Under the pieces are notes generated by a model, which was not told the DNA's origin, made no database searches, and saw only the letters and a program-made list of their open reading frames with translations. A program made the translations under genes and the position numbers. From Granulosicoccus sp036478595 (GTDB taxonomy: Bacteria > Pseudomonadota > Gammaproteobacteria > Granulosicoccales > Granulosicoccaceae), in assembly GCA_036478595.1 (NCBI GenBank), contig JAZGEF010000036.1:62001-126000 (forward strand): DNA of 64,000 nt, given 5' to 3'. Position 1 is the first letter of the stretch; each line of letters starts with the position of its first letter. Below, piece by piece: positions 7,685-17,515 of this stretch.

Positions 7685-10126
7685 ATGAAAATCAGTGAAA
7701 AATGGTTGCGTGAATGGATTAATCCACCGGTGGAAGCCGCTGAGCTTGCTGAGCAGCTTACTTCTATGGGTTTGGAGGTGGATACCGTTAGCTCGTTAGC
7801 ACCGGCAATGAGCGATACCGTTATTGCACGTGTCGAAAACGTTAAACCACACCCCGATGCTGACAGGCTACGCATTTGCGAAGTCGATAACGGCACAGCT
7901 GAGCTTGTCCAGATAGTGTGTGGTGCGCCTAATGTGCGTAGGCAAATGGTGACGGTACTCGCCAACGTTGGCTCAAGCATGCCTGATGGTAGCAAGCTTA
8001 AGAAAGCCAAGCTACGCGGTGTCGAATCGTTTGGCATGCTGTGCTCAAGTGCAGAACTTGGTTTGTCAGAGCAGAGCGATGGCTTAATCGAACTACCCGA
8101 TTCAGCCCCAGTAGGTGATGACTTAATGTCGTACCTTGAGCTTGATGATCGCGTCTTTGAGATTGAGCTTACGCCTAACCGGGGTGATTGCTTAAGCGTA
8201 CGCGGTATTGCGCGCGACCTTAGTGCCCGAAACAATATGCCTTTGCAGTTGCACGAAATTACCGAGATACCCGCAGCTCACCAAGATGTACAAAACGTCA
8301 ATCTTGCGCCATCTTCTGCGTGTGTACGTTACGCCGGGCGAGTATTTAACAACGTGGATGTATCTGGCGCAACGCCTATTTGGATGACAGAACGATTGCG
8401 CCGTAGTGGTGTGCGTTCAATTAACCCAGCGGTTGATATCACCAACTACGTCATGCTCGAAATAGGTCAGCCCATGCACGCGTTTGATCTGGATAAGTTG
8501 CAAGGCGCAATACAAGTACGCGTATCAGTGGAAGGCGAGAAAGTTGAACTCCTCGATGGCCGAGAAGTGACACTTGATGGCGACACCACGGTAATCGCTG
8601 ATGACAGTGGTGCCATTGGTATTGCTGGCATCATGGGTGGTGCTACTACCGCGGTTGATGAAAACACTACGCGCGTATTTTTAGAAAGCGCGCTATTTTT
8701 ACCTGAGCGTATCGCTGGTAAACCGCGTCACTATTCATCGCATACTGAATCATCTCATCGCTTTGAGCGCGGAGTTGATCCAGAACTGCAACGAGAAGCG
8801 ATCGAATACGCAACCGGTTTAATGGTTAATCTTACTGGTGGCAAACCTGGGCAAGTGCGTGATTGGCAAGATAAACCTCGTCTGCCTGGTGGTGAACCCG
8901 TACTGTTGCGCAAGGCCCGCTTAGCCAGTTTGCTTGGCGTGGTGGTACCGGATAAAAAGTGCGAGCAAATTTTTGGTAGCTTGGGCATCGATTGCCAAAA
9001 AGATCCAGCAGGTTGGGCACTCAGCCCACCCTCTTATCGATATGATTTACGAATCGAAGAAGACTTCGTTGAAGAAATTGGTCGCGTCTATGGCTTCGAT
9101 AACATTCCTCGCACCTCACCTGGCCATAATCCAGTGTTTAGCCCGGTGCCAGAAAACCGTGTAAAGCCAATTGCCATCAAACAGCTATTAGCTAATCGAG
9201 GCTTCCAAGAAGTGGTGACCTATAGTTTTGTAGAAGAGCAGCAACAAACTGCCTTGCGTTCAGATCTAATCCCTTTGGCGCTGGCTAACCCAATCTCGGC
9301 AGATATGTCAGTGATGCGCACAACCTTGTTGGGCGGATTGCTCAATGTGATGCGACACAATCAAAGTCGGCAGTGGCCGTCGATGAAGTTGTTTGAAACC
9401 GGTTTACGTTTTTTGCCTACTAACGAACGAGCGGTTGACGAGCTAGATCAATATCTTGACGCCTCCCATGGTAATGATCTGCAAATCGATCAAACCATTC
9501 AACAACAACAAATGCTGGCAGGTATTGTGGTTGGTTATGCCAGCCCTGAAAACTGGAATACGGATGCCAATGAGTTCGACTTCTTTGATCTTAAAGCGGA
9601 TCTAGACACTCTATTTGAGCTAGCTAATGGGAACACACTCCACTACACCCCTACAGACCTTAAAACCCTTCACCCGGGGCAGAGTGCAGGCTTAATGTGT
9701 AATGGCGTGCTGGTGGGCTATATGGGGCGCCTGAATCCTGAGGTTCAGAAAACCTTAGATCTGTCGCAATCTCCAGTGGTGTTCGAGGTTTCTCTGGCAG
9801 CGTTATTCACAGCCAAAGTACCCCAACTGGAGCCAGTTTCGCGATTTCCGAGTGTGCGACGCGATATAGCGCTCCTGGTGGATGAATCGGTCACCAATCA
9901 AGCAATTATCGATTGCGTGCAGAAACACGGGCCCGATTTTTTGAGATCTGTTCGTACCTTTGACGTTTATGTGGGCGAAAAGATCGAAAAAGGTAAAAAA
10001 AGCATAGCCTTAGGCTTGATTATGCAGACAGGTTCGCGCACTCTTGAAGAGGCTGAAGTCGAGAAAGTGATGTCCACTATCGTGACATCAGCATCACGGG
10101 AACTCGGTGCAGTGTTAAGGGTATGA
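7685..10126 (+). CDS. pheT: Phenylalanine--tRNA ligase beta subunit
   Basis: PheT is the tRNA-binding and editing partner of PheS. The 813-residue protein (E. coli 795) begins MKISEKWLREWINPPV and has the family's domains in order. A tRNA-binding OB fold covers about 39-150 (VKPHPDADRLRICEVD, RGVESFGMLCSSAELGL). B3/B4 editing follows (TPNRGDCLSVRGIARDLS and NYVMLEIGQPMHAFD), then B5, a catalytic-like core (EEDFVEEIGRVYGFDNIPRT) and a C-terminal FDX-ACB domain (RFPSVRRDIALLVDE). It ends one base before ihfA starts. Confidence 0.98.
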   Translation: MKISEKWLREWINPPVEAAELAEQLTSMGLEVDTVSSLAPAMSDTVIARVENVKPHPDADRLRICEVDNGTAELVQIVCGAPNVRRQMVTVLANVGSSMPDGSKLKKAKLRGVESFGMLCSSAELGLSEQSDGLIELPDSAPVGDDLMSYLELDDRVFEIELTPNRGDCLSVRGIARDLSARNNMPLQLHEITEIPAAHQDVQNVNLAPSSACVRYAGRVFNNVDVSGATPIWMTERLRRSGVRSINPAVDITNYVMLEIGQPMHAFDLDKLQGAIQVRVSVEGEKVELLDGREVTLDGDTTVIADDSGAIGIAGIMGGATTAVDENTTRVFLESALFLPERIAGKPRHYSSHTESSHRFERGVDPELQREAIEYATGLMVNLTGGKPGQVRDWQDKPRLPGGEPVLLRKARLASLLGVVVPDKKCEQIFGSLGIDCQKDPAGWALSPPSYRYDLRIEEDFVEEIGRVYGFDNIPRTSPGHNPVFSPVPENRVKPIAIKQLLANRGFQEVVTYSFVEEQQQTALRSDLIPLALANPISADMSVMRTTLLGGLLNVMRHNQSRQWPSMKLFETGLRFLPTNERAVDELDQYLDASHGNDLQIDQTIQQQQMLAGIVVGYASPENWNTDANEFDFFDLKADLDTLFELANGNTLHYTPTDLKTLHPGQSAGLMCNGVLVGYMGRLNPEVQKTLDLSQSPVVFEVSLAALFTAKVPQLEPVSRFPSVRRDIALLVDESVTNQAIIDCVQKHGPDFLRSVRTFDVYVGEKIEKGKKSIALGLIMQTGSRTLEEAEVEKVMSTIVTSASRELGAVLRV

Positions 10127-10127
10127 A

Positions 10128-10430
10128 ATGGCGTTAACTAAAGCGGCTATGGCCGAAATGTTGTTTGATGAGCTTGGTCTGAACAAACGTGAAGCCAAGG
10201 AATTCGTTGAGCAATTCTTTGAAGAAGTACGAATCGCGCTGGAAGCAGGGCACGACGTCAAGTTGTCCGGTTTTGGTAACTTTGTGTTGCGAAACAAAGA
10301 CGAACGGCCGGGTCGTAATCCAAAAACTGGAGAAGAAATCCCGATTTCCGCTCGCCGTGTTGTAACATTCAGGCCTGGTCAGAAACTGAAGGCACGGGTA
10401 GAAGCTTATGCTGGAACTCAGCAACAATAA
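10128..10430 (+). CDS. ihfA: Integration host factor alpha subunit
   Basis: IhfA pairs with IhfB to bend DNA in replication, recombination and transcription. The 100-residue protein is nearly the canonical sequence: MALTKAAMAEMLFDELGLNK at the start, KLSGFGNFVLRNKDERPGRN with the DNA-intercalating proline arm, and ARRVVTFRPGQKLKARVE at the end. It lies directly after pheT (1-base gap), the conserved gammaproteobacterial arrangement, and its last 23 bases overlap the start of the MerR-type regulator gene. Confidence 0.98.
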   Translation: MALTKAAMAEMLFDELGLNKREAKEFVEQFFEEVRIALEAGHDVKLSGFGNFVLRNKDERPGRNPKTGEEIPISARRVVTFRPGQKLKARVEAYAGTQQQ

Positions 10431-10767
10431 CGAACTCCCTACGATACCAAGCAAACGTTACTTCACGATTGGTGAAGTCAGCGAGCTCTGCCAGGTAAAA
10501 CCACACGTTTTGCGCTATTGGGAACAAGAATTCCCAGATCTAGAACCCATCAAACGCCGAGGTAATCGCCGCTATTATCAACGCCAAGATGTCATGCTTA
10601 TTCGGCAGATCCGTGGTTTGTTGTATCAAGAAGGCTACACAATTGGTGGTGCGCGGCAGCATTTGGCTGGCGATGCAGTCAAAGACGATAACTCTCAATC
10701 TACCCAGCTCATGAAGCAGCTGCGCACCGAACTCGAAGACGTCCTGCGTATTTTACGCGCAAGCTAA
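10408..10767 (+). CDS. MerR-family transcriptional regulator
   Basis: This 119-residue protein has a MerR-type winged helix in residues 18-85 (RYFTIGEVSELCQVKPHVLR, then YWEQEFPDLEPIKRRGNRRY). A short helical tail follows, without the cysteines of metal-sensing members. Its position between ihfA and tRNA-Pro is conserved in many Gammaproteobacteria, where the protein remains of unknown function. The ATG at 10408 overlaps ihfA by 23 bases; the next in-frame ATG lies within the recognition domain, so the overlap is probably real and gives translational coupling. Confidence 0.9.
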   Translation: MLELSNNNELPTIPSKRYFTIGEVSELCQVKPHVLRYWEQEFPDLEPIKRRGNRRYYQRQDVMLIRQIRGLLYQEGYTIGGARQHLAGDAVKDDNSQSTQLMKQLRTELEDVLRILRAS

Positions 10768-10772
10768 TACGT

Positions 10773-10802
10773 CATCCCCAATAACACCAGGTTCGCGGGA
10801 TG
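10773..10802. repeat. Small intergenic inverted repeat (REP-like)
   Basis: CATCCC (10773-10778) and GGGATG (10797-10802) form a 6-bp stem with an 18-base loop just after the MerR gene. It resembles the palindromes at 17530-17543 and 42815-42866 in having a CATCCC/GGGATG or CCCGC/GCGGG core. It may be a degenerate repetitive palindrome or a weak transcription end. Confidence 0.35.
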
Positions 10803-10881
10803 GATGCCTGCTTTTGATTGGATTCACGTTAAGTTTTTCGTTTATTACATATGGTTATCGGTTATGCTTTGTAACGGTAGT

Positions 10882-10958
<77 letters not shown>

Positions 10959-11149
10959 GTGCTTTTGCCGGTTCCCGCTATAAGTTCAACAGTTCAATAT
11001 TCTTCACAAGGCTGTGCTTAGATTAATCATCTGCTTGCCTATCCCTACTTTGCTGTGAATCAGTTCGCACTTTGATTTTGGCCTCGCTCCCAGGCTTGTC
11101 TCCAGTAATCTCCGTAACTCATTGAATTCGCACGCTTAATTCTATTTTT

Positions 11150-11178
11150 TTGACGCACAAGAATTGGTAGGGTGTACT
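11150..11178 (+). promoter_or_regulatory. Candidate sigma-70 promoter
   Basis: TTGACG (11150-11155, 5 of 6 matches) and TGTACT (11173-11178, 4 of 6) are separated by exactly 17 bases in the 311-base gap between tRNA-Pro and the next gene. It would drive the unknown gene at 11270. I see no other recognisable feature in that gap. Confidence 0.45.
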
Positions 11179-11269
11179 GATTGGTTTCAGTCGTATTTAA
11201 TTGCTTAACCATTTCTCAAAACGGCCGATTACTTGGGGAGAAGAAGAGCAGTGTTACCGGAGCAACACC

Positions 11270-12394
11270 ATGCAGCCAGACGAGCTGTCGATAGCCGTCA
11301 AGAACGTAGTCGATGTACTGAACAAATCTGACTTATTGTCAGCTGTTCGGCAATACCGTGCGTCCAAAAGCGATGATATCGCTGTGGCTTCTGCCCGCCT
11401 TGGTCATGCCGGTGCTGTGCTCATGGAGGGCATGGAATCGTTCTCGGAAAATGACAAACAAATTGCACGTTGCCTACATTTAGAAGGCATGGCATCTCCT
11501 GGGTATTGGCAAGCATTGTTAATGAGCGCAGACGGCAACAAGAAAAAATCGGCTGAGCTGGTGCAGCTTTATAGCCGGGTGATGTTTGCTAATAGTCACT
11601 TGCCTAATTTGATTAAACTGCTGGGCTCAGTGGACGCGCGAGCCGCCGCCCGTACTTCTGATACGACAGGTGCGGCACCTGTTGCTGCACCGCTATCTGC
11701 CATTGAAGGTGGCTTAACTATTCAACTGACTGATGCAGGTGAGCGTGCCGCTGATCCAGATCGTATTGCACGCTCCATTGATGGTATTGACATGCTTTAC
11801 TCCGCTTGCGCCAGTATCGCTCGTAAGCCTGCTATGGATTTAGCGTTGGTACGAATAGACGGATCATCTAATAGAAATTTGCACTTCCTCGGCGAAAAAG
11901 ACAGCATCTCTGCAGTATGGGCGGTTATTCAATCGATTCCAGACGCGCTGAATGAAATTGATCCAGAAGGCGATATCGATTTAAACCAAGTAGTTTCAAC
12001 GCTACCCATTTTTCAAGACCTTGCTACCTTGGCTCAGCTGGGCACGTTTAGCGAATCTGATCTAAACGATATCAGAGAGACCATGCATCAAGGTGCCTTG
12101 TTGGCTCTTGAGAGCGGTGTGATATTGGTGAAGCCAGATGCGAAGCCATCAGTTGCACCGTCCAATGATGGTGGCGTAATATCGCTAGGTGGCCCAACGG
12201 CAACGGCTGCAACAGGTAACGGAATTGAGCGAGACGAGCACTACGAAAATTACCTAAAAGAGCGCGAAGCCATGCAACGTAATGGTGCAGCGCCCGATGA
12301 TGCTGGCGCTAGCAGTGGAATGAACGAGCAGGAAAAACGCGAAGCGGTGGATGAGCTGCTGAAGAATCTTGGTCGCACCAGGGGTGACGCGTAG
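11270..12394 (+). CDS. Protein of unknown function
   Basis: I do not recognise this 374-residue protein. I choose the ATG at 11270 because GGAG lies 7 bases before it; a TTG at 11201 is also in frame. The product looks soluble: no signal peptide or membrane segment. The first 130 residues are helical in character (VVDVLNKSDLLSAVRQYRAS; IARCLHLEGMASPGYWQALL). An Ala/Pro-rich linker follows (about 135-155), then a mixed domain (about 156-300) with SIDGIDMLYSACASIARKPA. The polar, low-complexity C-terminus contains NEQEKREAVDELLKNLGR. Codon use resembles the neighbours, so recent transfer is not indicated. It stands alone between two tRNA genes, so context gives no function. Confidence 0.75.
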   Translation: MQPDELSIAVKNVVDVLNKSDLLSAVRQYRASKSDDIAVASARLGHAGAVLMEGMESFSENDKQIARCLHLEGMASPGYWQALLMSADGNKKKSAELVQLYSRVMFANSHLPNLIKLLGSVDARAAARTSDTTGAAPVAAPLSAIEGGLTIQLTDAGERAADPDRIARSIDGIDMLYSACASIARKPAMDLALVRIDGSSNRNLHFLGEKDSISAVWAVIQSIPDALNEIDPEGDIDLNQVVSTLPIFQDLATLAQLGTFSESDLNDIRETMHQGALLALESGVILVKPDAKPSVAPSNDGGVISLGGPTATAATGNGIERDEHYENYLKEREAMQRNGAAPDDAGASSGMNEQEKREAVDELLKNLGRTRGDA

Positions 12395-12555
12395 TTCCGT
12401 GGTTTTTATCAGCTACGTCGTTCTTGCGTAGCTTTTCAAGAACGCTCTCCAAGCTTTCTCTTGAATTTTCCTATCCGATTTCTCTCGATATTGTTCTACA
12501 GGTAAATGCTGCAAGCAAAAAAGGCCCAGACATAAATGTCTAGCTTTTGAATTAT

Positions 12556-12631
12556 TGGCTCCCCGGGACGGACTCGAACCGCCGACCCAATGATTAACAG
12601 TCATTTGCTCTACCAACTGAGCTACCGGGGA
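12556..12631 (-). tRNA. tRNA-Asn (GTT)
   Basis: The minus strand gives a 76-base cloverleaf. The acceptor stem is TCCCCGG/CCGGGGA, the D-arm begins TAGCTCAGTTGGTAGAGCA, the anticodon stem AATGA/TCATT holds the loop CTGTTAA (anticodon GTT), the T-arm contains GGTTCGAGTCC, and CCA is encoded at 12556-12558. It lies in the 349-base gap between the unknown gene and uvrB and is divergent from uvrB. The rest of the gap (12395-12555 and 12632-12743) shows no gene. Confidence 0.97.
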
Positions 12632-12743
12632 ACTGCAGCCGTGAAGTTTAGTGGTGGCAGAGCTCCGGGTCAACTTTAACTGACAATCTTTCTGCGATTA
12701 TCGTCGCTGTGGTGTACGATTTGGCCTTCAGATCACAGTTATC

Positions 12744-14765
12744 ATGATGTCCAAAGCCTTCGAAATACACACGGATTACCAGCCAGCAGGCCATCAGCCT
12801 GAGGCTATCAAGGGTCTCGCGACGGGGATAAGTGACGGTCTAGCCTACCAAACGCTACTTGGCGTGACCGGATCGGGCAAAACCTTCACCATCGCCAAAC
12901 TCGTAACCGAGCTTCAGCGACCCGCAATTGTGCTTGCGCCGAACAAGACTTTGGCTGCTCAACTCTATGGGGAGTTTCGAGAATTTTTCCCGAATAATTC
13001 CGTTGAATATTTTGTCTCCTACTACGATTACTACCAACCGGAGGCTTATGTTCCTTCCCGTGATCTCTATATCGAAAAAGATTCCTCGATAAACGAACAT
13101 ATCGAGCAGATGCGATTGTCGGCCACCAAAGCGTTATTTGAGCGGCCCGATACGATCATCGTCGCCACTGTCTCATCAATCTATGGTTTGGGTGATCCGC
13201 AGCAATATCACAAAATGGTTCTGCATCTATCGCGTGGTGAAATTATCGACCAACGGGATCTCTTGCGACGGTTAGCTGAGCTGCAGTATCAGCGCAACGA
13301 TATTGATCTAAAACGCGGCACTTATCGGGTGCGCGGGGAAATCATTGATGTCTATCCGGCGGATTCAGAGCGCGAAGCGGTACGTATTGAGTTGTTTGAC
13401 GACGAGATTGAAAGCCTGAGCTATTTTGATCCGCTAACCGGCGAGATTAATCGAAAAACTCCAAGGCTCACGATCTATCCCAAGACGCATTACGTGACAC
13501 CACGCGATGTGATGATGGAAGCCGTTGGTCACATCAAAGACGAACTGCAAGGGCGGTTAAAGCAATTACAGGAGTCGGGCAAGCTGGTGGAGGCGCAACG
13601 CTTGCAGCAACGCACCATGTTTGATCTGGAAATGATTAACGAGCTAGGATATTGTTCAGGGATCGAAAACTATTCGCGTTATTTGTCAGGCCGCGGGGCT
13701 GGTGAGCCACCTCCATGCTTGTTTGATTACCTACCGCCTAAATCTTTATTGTTCATTGATGAAAGTCATGTGACGGTACCCCAACTTGGCGCTATGTATA
13801 AAGGCGATCGCTCGCGTAAGGAAAATTTAGTGAACCATGGCTTTCGCATGTTGTCTGCACTGGATAACCGACCACTTAAATTTGAAGAGTTTGAGTCGCT
13901 TGCTCCGCAAACCATTTTTGTTTCAGCCACGCCAGGTGCGTACGAAGAACAACACGCTGACCAAGTCGTTGAACAAGTTGTGCGCCCAACGGGTTTGATC
14001 GACCCTGAAGTTGAAATCCGACCGGTTAAAACACAGGTTGATGATGTTATGTCAGAAATCACCAAGCGGGTTGCAATAAACGAACGCGTGCTGATCACCA
14101 CGTTAACCAAGCGTATGTCGGAGGACTTAACTGAGTACCTTAGTGAGCACGATATCAAGGTGCGTTATTTGCATTCCGACGTGGATACCGTCGAGCGAAG
14201 CGAAATTATCAGAGATTTACGATTGGGCGTGTTTGACGTGGTGGTGGGTATTAACCTGTTACGAGAGGGCCTGGATATGCCGGAAGTATCTTTGGTAGCC
14301 ATATTGGACGCTGATAAAGAAGGCTTCTTAAGGTCAGAACGTTCCCTCATTCAAACAATCGGACGAGCAGCGCGAAATTTACATGGCAAAGCCATTTTGT
14401 ATGCCGATAGGGTGACTGGATCGATGCAACGCGCGATAGACGAGACGGATCGCCGGCGCAAAGTGCAGGTGGCCTACAACGAAGAGCACGGTATTACGCC
14501 TAAAGGTGTAGTGAAAAAAATTGTCGATGTAATGGAAGCGGGTGACAGCGGCGCTGACAAGCGAAAAAAAGGCGCAGGTAAGGTAAAATCGGAAGATACC
14601 GACTGGAGCTTACTATCAGCTGTTGAAGCCAGTCGCAGGCTTAAAAAGCTCGAGAAACAAATGTACGAACACGCGCGTAACCTAGAGTTTGAACAAGCCG
14701 CTCAGGTACGCGATCAGTTAGAGCAACTACGCAATAGTGTGTTTATTGCTGCTGACACTGATTGA
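12744..14765 (+). CDS. uvrB: Excinuclease ABC subunit B
   Basis: UvrB verifies DNA damage and loads UvrC in nucleotide excision repair. The 673-residue protein (E. coli 673) has Walker A in LGVTGSGKTFTIAKL (about 38-52), the beta-hairpin segment YYDYYQPEAYVPSRD, the DEAD-like box FIDESHVTVPQ, helicase motif VI in QTIGRAARN, and a C-terminal UVR domain (KKLEKQMYEHARNLEFEQAA) for contact with UvrC. Two adjacent ATGs (12744, 12747) could start it. I looked for a LexA box (CTGT-N8-ACAG) upstream and found none, so SOS control is not supported here. Confidence 0.98.
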   Translation: MMSKAFEIHTDYQPAGHQPEAIKGLATGISDGLAYQTLLGVTGSGKTFTIAKLVTELQRPAIVLAPNKTLAAQLYGEFREFFPNNSVEYFVSYYDYYQPEAYVPSRDLYIEKDSSINEHIEQMRLSATKALFERPDTIIVATVSSIYGLGDPQQYHKMVLHLSRGEIIDQRDLLRRLAELQYQRNDIDLKRGTYRVRGEIIDVYPADSEREAVRIELFDDEIESLSYFDPLTGEINRKTPRLTIYPKTHYVTPRDVMMEAVGHIKDELQGRLKQLQESGKLVEAQRLQQRTMFDLEMINELGYCSGIENYSRYLSGRGAGEPPPCLFDYLPPKSLLFIDESHVTVPQLGAMYKGDRSRKENLVNHGFRMLSALDNRPLKFEEFESLAPQTIFVSATPGAYEEQHADQVVEQVVRPTGLIDPEVEIRPVKTQVDDVMSEITKRVAINERVLITTLTKRMSEDLTEYLSEHDIKVRYLHSDVDTVERSEIIRDLRLGVFDVVVGINLLREGLDMPEVSLVAILDADKEGFLRSERSLIQTIGRAARNLHGKAILYADRVTGSMQRAIDETDRRRKVQVAYNEEHGITPKGVVKKIVDVMEAGDSGADKRKKGAGKVKSEDTDWSLLSAVEASRRLKKLEKQMYEHARNLEFEQAAQVRDQLEQLRNSVFIAADTD

Positions 14766-14879
14766 GACCAATTGAGACAAGCCGAGCAACAGATTTGATT
14801 GTGGTGCTGGCCAAGCCGCACTCGCCATAGTCACTTGACATAAATGAACAATACAGACCAATAATTGAAGGTACTAAAC

Positions 14880-17492
14880 ATGACAATGCTAGAAACCTAT
14901 CGCCAACATGTTGCAGAGCGAGCTGCTCAAGGCATTGTGCCGCAACCATTGGATACGCAGCAAACTGCTGACTTGGTTGAGCTGCTAAAAGCGCCGCCTA
15001 AGGGTGAGGAAGATTTTTTAATGAACTTGCTATCGCAACGCGTACCAGCAGGTGTTGACGATGCCGCTTATGTAAAAGCAGGATTTCTATCGGCGGTTTC
15101 CAAAGGTGAAATCAAATGCCCTTTAATCGACAATGTACAAGCGATTGAACTGCTAGGCACCATGTTGGGTGGTTTCAATATCTTGCCTTTGGTTGAAGCA
15201 CTTGATGATGACAAGCTGGCTGCAGCTTCTGCAAAAGCATTGTCAGGCACCTTGTTGGTATTTGATGCCTTCCACGACGTAAAAGAAAAAGCCGACAAGG
15301 GCAATGCTGCTGCCAAGCAGGTGATGCAGGCTTGGGCCGATGCGCAGTGGTTTACATCAAAAACGGAAGTCGCCAAAAAACTGACTGTGACGGTATTCAA
15401 GGTGCCAGGTGAGACCAACACCGATGATCTTTCCCCTGCGGTGGATGCATGGTCACGCCCTGACATCCCGTTACATGCCTTGGCGATGTTGAAGTTTGAG
15501 CGTGAAGGTGTATCTGATGATCCCATCGGTGACATCGAAAAACTAAAAGAGAAGGGCCATCCAGTTGCCTATGTGGGTGATGTGGTGGGTACGGGTTCAT
15601 CGCGTAAGTCTGCAACTAATACTGTGTTGTGGCACATGGGTGATGACATTCCCTATATTCCAAACAAGCGCGAAGGCGGTGTTTGCATCGGTAGCAAAAT
15701 TGCACCCATTTTTTTTAATACGATGGAAGATGCTGGCGCTTTGCCAATTGAGTGTGATGTCAGCCAATTGAATAACGGCGACGTTATTGATATCTATCCT
15801 TATGAAGGCAAGATCACTCGCCACGGTACGGACGATGTTGTCAGCACGTTTGAGCTGGCTACTAACGTCTTACTTGATGAAGTGCGTGCCAATGGCCGTA
15901 TTCCTCTCATCATTGGTCGTGGCTTGACTGACCGTGCTCGTGAAGCGATGGGTTTACCTGTTAGTGAAGTATTCCAACGCCCAGTAGCAAGCGAACAAAG
16001 CAGCAAAGGTTATACGCAGGCACAGAAGATTGTCGGCAAAGCTTGCGGTGTAGATGGAGTACGCCCTGGCCAGTATTGTGAACCGCTAATGACAACCGTT
16101 GGCTCGCAAGATACAACTGGCCCAATGACACGTGACGAACTAAAAGATCTAGCTTGCCTGGGTTTCTCTGCGGACTTAGTGATGCAGTCGTTTTGTCATA
16201 CAGCGGCATACCCCAAGCCAATTGATGTCAGTACTCATCACACCTTGCCAGACTTCATCACTAACCGTGGTGGTGTGTCATTGCGCCCTGGCGACGGCAT
16301 TATTCACTCTTGGTTAAACCGCATGCTATTGCCTGACAGCGTGGGTACGGGTGGCGATTCTCACACACGATTTCCGATGGGGATTTCGTTTCCCGCGGGC
16401 TCTGGTTTGGTAGCGTTTGCTGCAGCCACGGGTGTTATGCCACTAAACATGCCTGAATCCGTTCTGGTGCGTTTTAAAGGCGAGATGCAACCGGGCATCA
16501 CATTGCGTGATCTAGTTAATGCGATCCCTTATGCGGCCATTCAGCGCGGCTTGTTAACGGTTGAAAAGAAAGGCAAGAAAAACATCTTCTCTGGTCGTTG
16601 TATTGAAATCGAAGGCCTTAAAGATCTTAAGCTTGAGCAAGCGTTTGAACTGGCTGATGCCACTGCTGAGCGATCAGCGGGTGGTTGTACGGTTCAACTG
16701 GATATTGATCCCTTAAAAGAATACATCACATCAAATATCACTTTGCTACGTTGGATGATCGATCAAGGTTATGAAGATGCTCGTACCCTTGAGCGTCGTG
16801 CACGTAAGCTTGAACAGTGGATGGAAAACCCAACTCTAATTAAAGCGGACGCCGATGCCGAGTATTTTGAGATTATCGAAATTGATCTGGCGGAAATTAA
16901 GGAGCCATTGTTGGCATGCCCCAATGATCCTGACGATGTGAAGACCTTGTCTGACGTTGCCAATACTCAGATAGACGAAGTGTTTATTGGTTCTTGCATG
17001 ACTAACATCGGACACTACCGTGCAGCGGGCAAGCTGATTGAAAAATCCGGTGAATACGTTGACACCATATTGTGGATTGCTCCACCAACACGAATGGATG
17101 AGCATCAGCTTAAAGAGGAGGGTTACTACAACATCTTCGGTGCAGCAGGTGCGCGTTTAGAAATACCGGGTTGTTCATTGTGCATGGGTAACCAGGCGCG
17201 GGTGAAGCCGGGTGCAACGGTTGTATCCACATCTACTCGTAACTTCCCCAATCGCTTGGGTAAAGATGCCAATGTGTACTTAAGCTCTGCAGAGCTTGCG
17301 GCCATTGCCGCCTTACTTGGCAAGTTGCCAACAGCCGAGGAATACATGAAATACATGAAGGAGATCGATTCGATGAGCGATGAGATCTACCGCTACTTGA
17401 ACTTCAACGACATTGCAGAATTCCAGGATTCAGCGGATGCATCGAAAGTGAAGTTTAAGGATATTCCGGTGAATGTGCAGGTAGCTTCTTAG
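14880..17492 (+). CDS. acnB: Aconitate hydratase B
   Basis: AcnB converts citrate to isocitrate in the TCA cycle and, without its cluster, can bind mRNA. The 870-residue protein (E. coli 865) carries the N-terminal HEAT-like and swivel domains (FKVPGETNTDDLSPAVDAWS) before the three cluster domains, the order typical of type B. The 4Fe-4S ligands are in MQSFCHTAAY, FIGSCMTNIGH and PGCSLCMGNQ. I use the ATG at 14880, preceded by GAAGG with an 8-base spacer, instead of the in-frame TTG at 14865. A TTGACA at 14835-14840 is a possible -35 element, but the nearest -10-like AATAAT is 19 bases away. Confidence 0.98.
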   Translation: MTMLETYRQHVAERAAQGIVPQPLDTQQTADLVELLKAPPKGEEDFLMNLLSQRVPAGVDDAAYVKAGFLSAVSKGEIKCPLIDNVQAIELLGTMLGGFNILPLVEALDDDKLAAASAKALSGTLLVFDAFHDVKEKADKGNAAAKQVMQAWADAQWFTSKTEVAKKLTVTVFKVPGETNTDDLSPAVDAWSRPDIPLHALAMLKFEREGVSDDPIGDIEKLKEKGHPVAYVGDVVGTGSSRKSATNTVLWHMGDDIPYIPNKREGGVCIGSKIAPIFFNTMEDAGALPIECDVSQLNNGDVIDIYPYEGKITRHGTDDVVSTFELATNVLLDEVRANGRIPLIIGRGLTDRAREAMGLPVSEVFQRPVASEQSSKGYTQAQKIVGKACGVDGVRPGQYCEPLMTTVGSQDTTGPMTRDELKDLACLGFSADLVMQSFCHTAAYPKPIDVSTHHTLPDFITNRGGVSLRPGDGIIHSWLNRMLLPDSVGTGGDSHTRFPMGISFPAGSGLVAFAAATGVMPLNMPESVLVRFKGEMQPGITLRDLVNAIPYAAIQRGLLTVEKKGKKNIFSGRCIEIEGLKDLKLEQAFELADATAERSAGGCTVQLDIDPLKEYITSNITLLRWMIDQGYEDARTLERRARKLEQWMENPTLIKADADAEYFEIIEIDLAEIKEPLLACPNDPDDVKTLSDVANTQIDEVFIGSCMTNIGHYRAAGKLIEKSGEYVDTILWIAPPTRMDEHQLKEEGYYNIFGAAGARLEIPGCSLCMGNQARVKPGATVVSTSTRNFPNRLGKDANVYLSSAELAAIAALLGKLPTAEEYMKYMKEIDSMSDEIYRYLNFNDIAEFQDSADASKVKFKDIPVNVQVAS

Positions 17493-17515
17493 GGCACTGT
17501 CGTCCAAGCCGCAGG

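Noticed and set aside
12413..12673. 86-residue minus-strand frame across tRNA-Asn
   Set aside because: The part VAQLVEQMTVNHWVGGSSP is a well-known false translation of a tRNA gene.
12632..12743. LexA (SOS) box upstream of uvrB
   Set aside because: I found no CTGT-N8-ACAG match; the partial CTGT near 12708 lacks the second half.
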